This document shows, one piece after another, positions 61,500 to 64,000 of a DNA stretch of 64,000 nt (its first letter is position 1; each line of letters starts with the position of its first letter). This stretch comes from Paludibacterium denitrificans (GTDB taxonomy: Bacteria; Pseudomonadota; Gammaproteobacteria; Burkholderiales; Chromobacteriaceae). The notes under the pieces were generated by a model. It saw nothing but the letters and a program-made list of their open reading frames with translations, did no database searches and was not told the DNA's origin. The position numbers and the translations under genes are program-made. Location: contig NZ_WLYX01000001.1 in the NCBI RefSeq assembly GCF_009707705.1, positions 2,728,001 through 2,792,000 of the forward strand. The letters are read 5' to 3'.

Positions 61500-63331
61500 A
61501 TGTTCCACTTTGTCCAGAACAATAAAATTGTCATTCAAGTTATTCTCGGTGCTGTAGCGCTGACCTTTGTTGGCTTCGGCGTCGGTAGCTATACCTCTGC
61601 CGTGGATGATCCCTACCGGCTAAAGTCGGTGGGGTAAAAATCTACAAGCGCGATCTGGATCGAGCCTTGGAAGGGCAGCCGAATGATGCTGCAACTCGTC
61701 AGTCGGTGCTGGAAAACCTGATTCGGCAGGAGTTGTTGCTGGCTGATGCGCATCGTAATGGCGCGAGTGTATCGCCGGAGCAGTTACGCCGCGCTATTGC
61801 GGCTATTCCGCTGTTTCAGGAAAACGGCAAGTTTAGCCCGGAGCGTTATAAGGAATTCTTGAAAGCACGTTATCTGTCGCCAGAAGCCTTTGAGGCTCAG
61901 ATGGGCAAGGATATTCTGCTGCAGGGTCAAGTCAATGCCTTGGCGGGTAGCCAGTTTACCTCCCGCTCCATGGTGGCACGTCTGGCTGGGGTAATGGGTG
62001 AGGGACGTGAATTTCGTGCAGAGCTGTTCAAACCAGCCGACTTCGTCGCAGAGGCCAAGGTAGACGAGCCTGCACTGAAAGCTTTCTATGATGCGAACTC
62101 CAAGCGTTTCCGCACGCCAGAAGCAGTAAAGCTGGATTATGTTGTGTTGTCGCAAGAGGCGCTGGCGCAGTCACTACAGGTGACGGATGCGGAGTTGCAG
62201 AAGTTTTATGATGAGCATCAACGCGAGTTCGCCGGTGAGCAGCGTCGGGCATCGCATATTCTGTTGTCAGTGCCAAAAGGTGCTCCGGCAGCTGTAAAAG
62301 CGAAAATCAAGGCAGAAGCGGAAGCTCTGCTGAAGCAGTTGCGGGCGACACCTGCCAAATTTGCCGAACTGGCGAAAGCCAAGTCGCAAGACCCGGGGTC
62401 TGCCGCGAATGGTGGCAGCTTGGGTTTCTTTGGCCGTGGCATGATGGTCAAGCCGTTTGAAGATGTGGCCTTCAGAATGCGGCCGGGGCAGATCAGTGAA
62501 GTAGTGGAAACCGAGTTTGGTTATCACATTATCAAGCTGGACGAAATCAAAACGGCTAGCCTGGCTGAGGTCAAGGCGGCTGTTGCCGATAAATTGAAAC
62601 GCCAGAAAGCTGCGGCAATGTTCCGTACCCAGTCGGACAAGTTGGCCGAACTCGCCTATCAGCAAGGCGACAGTTTGCAAGCATTGCAACAGGGGCTCAA
62701 GCTGGATATTCATCACTCGGACTGGGTGAGCAAGGCCAAGGCAACGGATGCGGTGCTGTCTAATCCCAAGGTTCTGGCCGCCGCGTTTAGCGATGATGTT
62801 TTGAAGAAAAAGCACAATAGCGAACCCGTGGATGTCGGCAACAATACGCTGGTTGTGCTGCGTGTCGCAGCGCACCAACCGGAGCGCCTGCAAAAACTGG
62901 ACGAAGTGCGTAACGTGATTCGTACTGAGTTGTTGGCCCGTGAGGGCGCGAAACTGGCAGAGAAAAAGGGCCAAGCATTGCTGGCAGCTTTAAAAGCTGG
63001 TAGCGCACCGGCAGAACAGAAGTGGGGTGAAACCAAGGTGGTGTCTCGCCGCCAGCTGCAAGGTCTGCCGCCTGCTGATGTCCGTGCCGTTTTTGCCGTT
63101 TCGTCTGCCAAGCTGCCAGCTTTTGTCGGGGTAAAGCGTGATACTGGCGAATATGTGGTGTATCGCGTGGATAAGGTAATCCCGGCGCCTGCAGCGGGTG
63201 AGGCGGAGCGCAATCAGCTGGCCGGAGTGGTGAATGAAATGAAGGCGAATGCCATGTTGGCCAGTTATCTGGAAGCGTTGCGGCAGCGCTATCCAGTGAC
63301 GTTGGGTAAGCAGCAACCGGCTGATCAGTAA
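61500..63331 (+). CDS. ppiD: periplasmic folding chaperone PpiD / SurA_N-PpiC protein (one apparent frameshift)
   Basis: N-terminal membrane anchor ([21 protein letters not shown]), SurA-type N-domain ([20 protein letters not shown]), parvulin domain ([15 protein letters not shown]...[21 protein letters not shown]...[12 protein letters not shown]) and a helical C-terminal part. The frame breaks at 61616-61619 (TACCGG; CCTGG restored gives [21 protein letters not shown]). About 610 residues. Assists outer-membrane and secreted protein folding. DUS-like core at 62642. Confidence 0.92.
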
Positions 63332-63405
63332 TCGTTGTTGCCGGTAGGGCAAGTCATCATCGGTTTGGTGGCTTGCTGCCTGATATCAATTTCGGGATGG
63401 GTAAT

Positions 63406-63434
63406 AAAAAAGGACCTCGATGAGGTCCTTTTTT
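63406..63434. terminator. bidirectional terminator between ppiD and sodB
   Basis: AAAAAAGGACCTC-GA-TGAGGTCCTTTTTT. Confidence 0.9.
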
Positions 63435-63449
63435 ATTGAGCCGGGTTGA

Positions 63450-64000
63450 TCAGGCTGCAAAGTTTTTGGCAACGAAGTCCCAGTTGACCAGTTTCCAGAA
63501 GCTGTCCATGTAGTTGGGACGGCTATTGCGGTAATCGATGTAGTAGGCGTGTTCCCATACATCACAGGTCAGCAGCGGTTTTTTGTCGGCAGTCAGCGGA
63601 GTGGCAGCATTGCTGGTGGATACCAGATCCAGCGAGCCATCGCTGTTTTTTACCAGCCAAGCCCAGCCAGAGCCAAAAGTGCCCACGGCAGTTTGGGTAA
63701 AGGCTTTTTTGAATTCTTCAAAAGAACCCCACTTGGCGTTGATGGCATCAGCCAGTGCGCCAGTCGGTTCGCCACCGGCATTCGGAGCCAGGCCAAACCA
63801 GTAGAAGGTGTGGTTCCACACTTGAGCGGCATTGTTGAAAATACCACCAGAAGATTTCTTGACGATTTCTTCCAGTGTGGCGTTTTCGAACTCAGTGCCT
63901 TTGATCAGGTTGTTCAGGTTGGTGACGTAGGTCTGATGGTGTTTGCCGTAGTGAAATTCCAGAGTTTCCTTGGAAATGTGGGGGGCTAGCGCGTCCAGCG
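63450..64000 (-). CDS. sodB: Fe/Mn superoxide dismutase, 5' end beyond the window
   Basis: The frame is open to the right edge; about 183 residues seen. Metal ligands: [10 protein letters not shown] region, [10 protein letters not shown], and [24 protein letters not shown]-terminus [10 protein letters not shown]. The pattern ([19 protein letters not shown]) fits the FeSOD (SodB) branch, but metal choice is inferred. Confidence 0.93.
   Translation of the reverse strand, partial: LDALAPHISKETLEFHYGKHHQTYVTNLNNLIKGTEFENATLEEIVKKSSGGIFNNAAQVWNHTFYWFGLAPNAGGEPTGALADAINAKWGSFEEFKKAFTQTAVGTFGSGWAWLVKNSDGSLDLVSTSNAATPLTADKKPLLTCDVWEHAYYIDYRNSRPNYMDSFWKLVNWDFVAKNFAA

Larger units (their letters stand above)
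1024..62650. repeat. dispersed DUS-like 11-mer GGTTGGCCGAA
   Basis: Perfect 11-mers, plus strand, starting at 2148, 6408, 7349, 9267, 17050, 19114, 22282, 22721, 24857, 35004, 43907, 46980, 47994, 48324, 49606, 54099; minus strand at 1024, 9820, 13399, 26299, 38640, 45027. A further 14 sites keep the core TTGGCCGAA: plus at 5352, 12027, 16426, 26205, 27296, 29828, 37790, 39462, 52444, 62642; minus at 4363, 5531, 22746, 25333. Found by eye, so a few may be missed. The base before the 11-mer is usually A or G. Confidence 0.85.

Overview
The window is about 64 kb of ordinary chromosome from a beta-proteobacterium, most likely of the order Neisseriales (Chromobacteriaceae-like). This rests on the protein sequences, the gene order ribBA-ribH-nusB-thiL-pgpA and tig-clpP-clpX-lon-hupB-tRNAs-ppiD, a moderately high G+C content, and a short repeated 11-mer (GGTTGGCCGAA) that looks like a Neisseriaceae DNA uptake sequence. 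The exact genus cannot be named. I see no prophage, insertion sequence, CRISPR array or integrated plasmid. The only plasmid-flavoured segment is a divergent tyrosine recombinase/KfrA-like pair at 4.9-7.3 kb.

Layout. 0-3.1 kb: riboflavin synthesis (end of ribBA, ribH), nusB, thiL and pgpA. 3.2-7.8 kb: a small basic protein, a YegD-type Hsp70, the recombinase/KfrA pair and free-Met-R-sulfoxide reductase. 7.8-16.3 kb: phaB, rsgA, an M48 protease, orn, pgi, a CinA-type amidase, a TerB-like protein, a thioesterase, uspA, an HTH regulator and the 4.5S RNA gene. 16.4-25.2 kb: argE, an NSS transporter, a ClpP-like peptidase, a cupin, an aromatic/aspartate aminotransferase, an NlpC/P60 lipoprotein and uup. 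25.4-31.9 kb: folC-SPOR-cvpA-purF-metZ. 31.9-41.1 kb: a fatty-acid oxidation block (tetR regulator, fadE, hotdog thioesterase, fadL, a fadB-type fusion, thiolase). 41.1-50.8 kb: a PilZ-like protein, a type Vd patatin autotransporter, trpC, a YheT-like hydrolase, darP, pmbA, a second patatin and dsbB. 50.9-51.8 kb: five tandem tRNA-Asp/tRNA-Val pairs. 52-54.5 kb: accA, tilS and tRNA-Leu. 54.9-64 kb: tig, clpP, clpX, lon (with a good sigma-32-type promoter), hupB, a sixth Val/Asp tRNA pair, ppiD and sodB.

The reader must know one thing before using the coordinates: about 35 of roughly 60 protein genes are broken by frameshifts or in-frame stops, yet both halves read as intact conserved proteins. 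The breaks are not random. About 26 are a single-base loss that turns CCWGG into CCGG (or CTGG/CCAG). About 25 more sit where the protein demands GCCGGC but the sequence reads GCTTAAGC, GCTTAGC, GCTAAGC, GCTTAC or a similar form. A few others are G or A homopolymer miscounts. I read this as systematic base-calling error at two methylated motifs, in a genome that was not polished with an independent method, rather than as mass pseudogene formation. Disrupted genes are therefore annotated as single CDS spanning all fragments, with the break positions given.

The most interesting genuine biology is the uptake-sequence-like 11-mer (22 perfect copies, 36 copies of its 9-base core), the tRNA array with its dimeric repeat structure and compensated acceptor-stem differences, and the recombinase/KfrA module with its palindromic A+T-rich control region.
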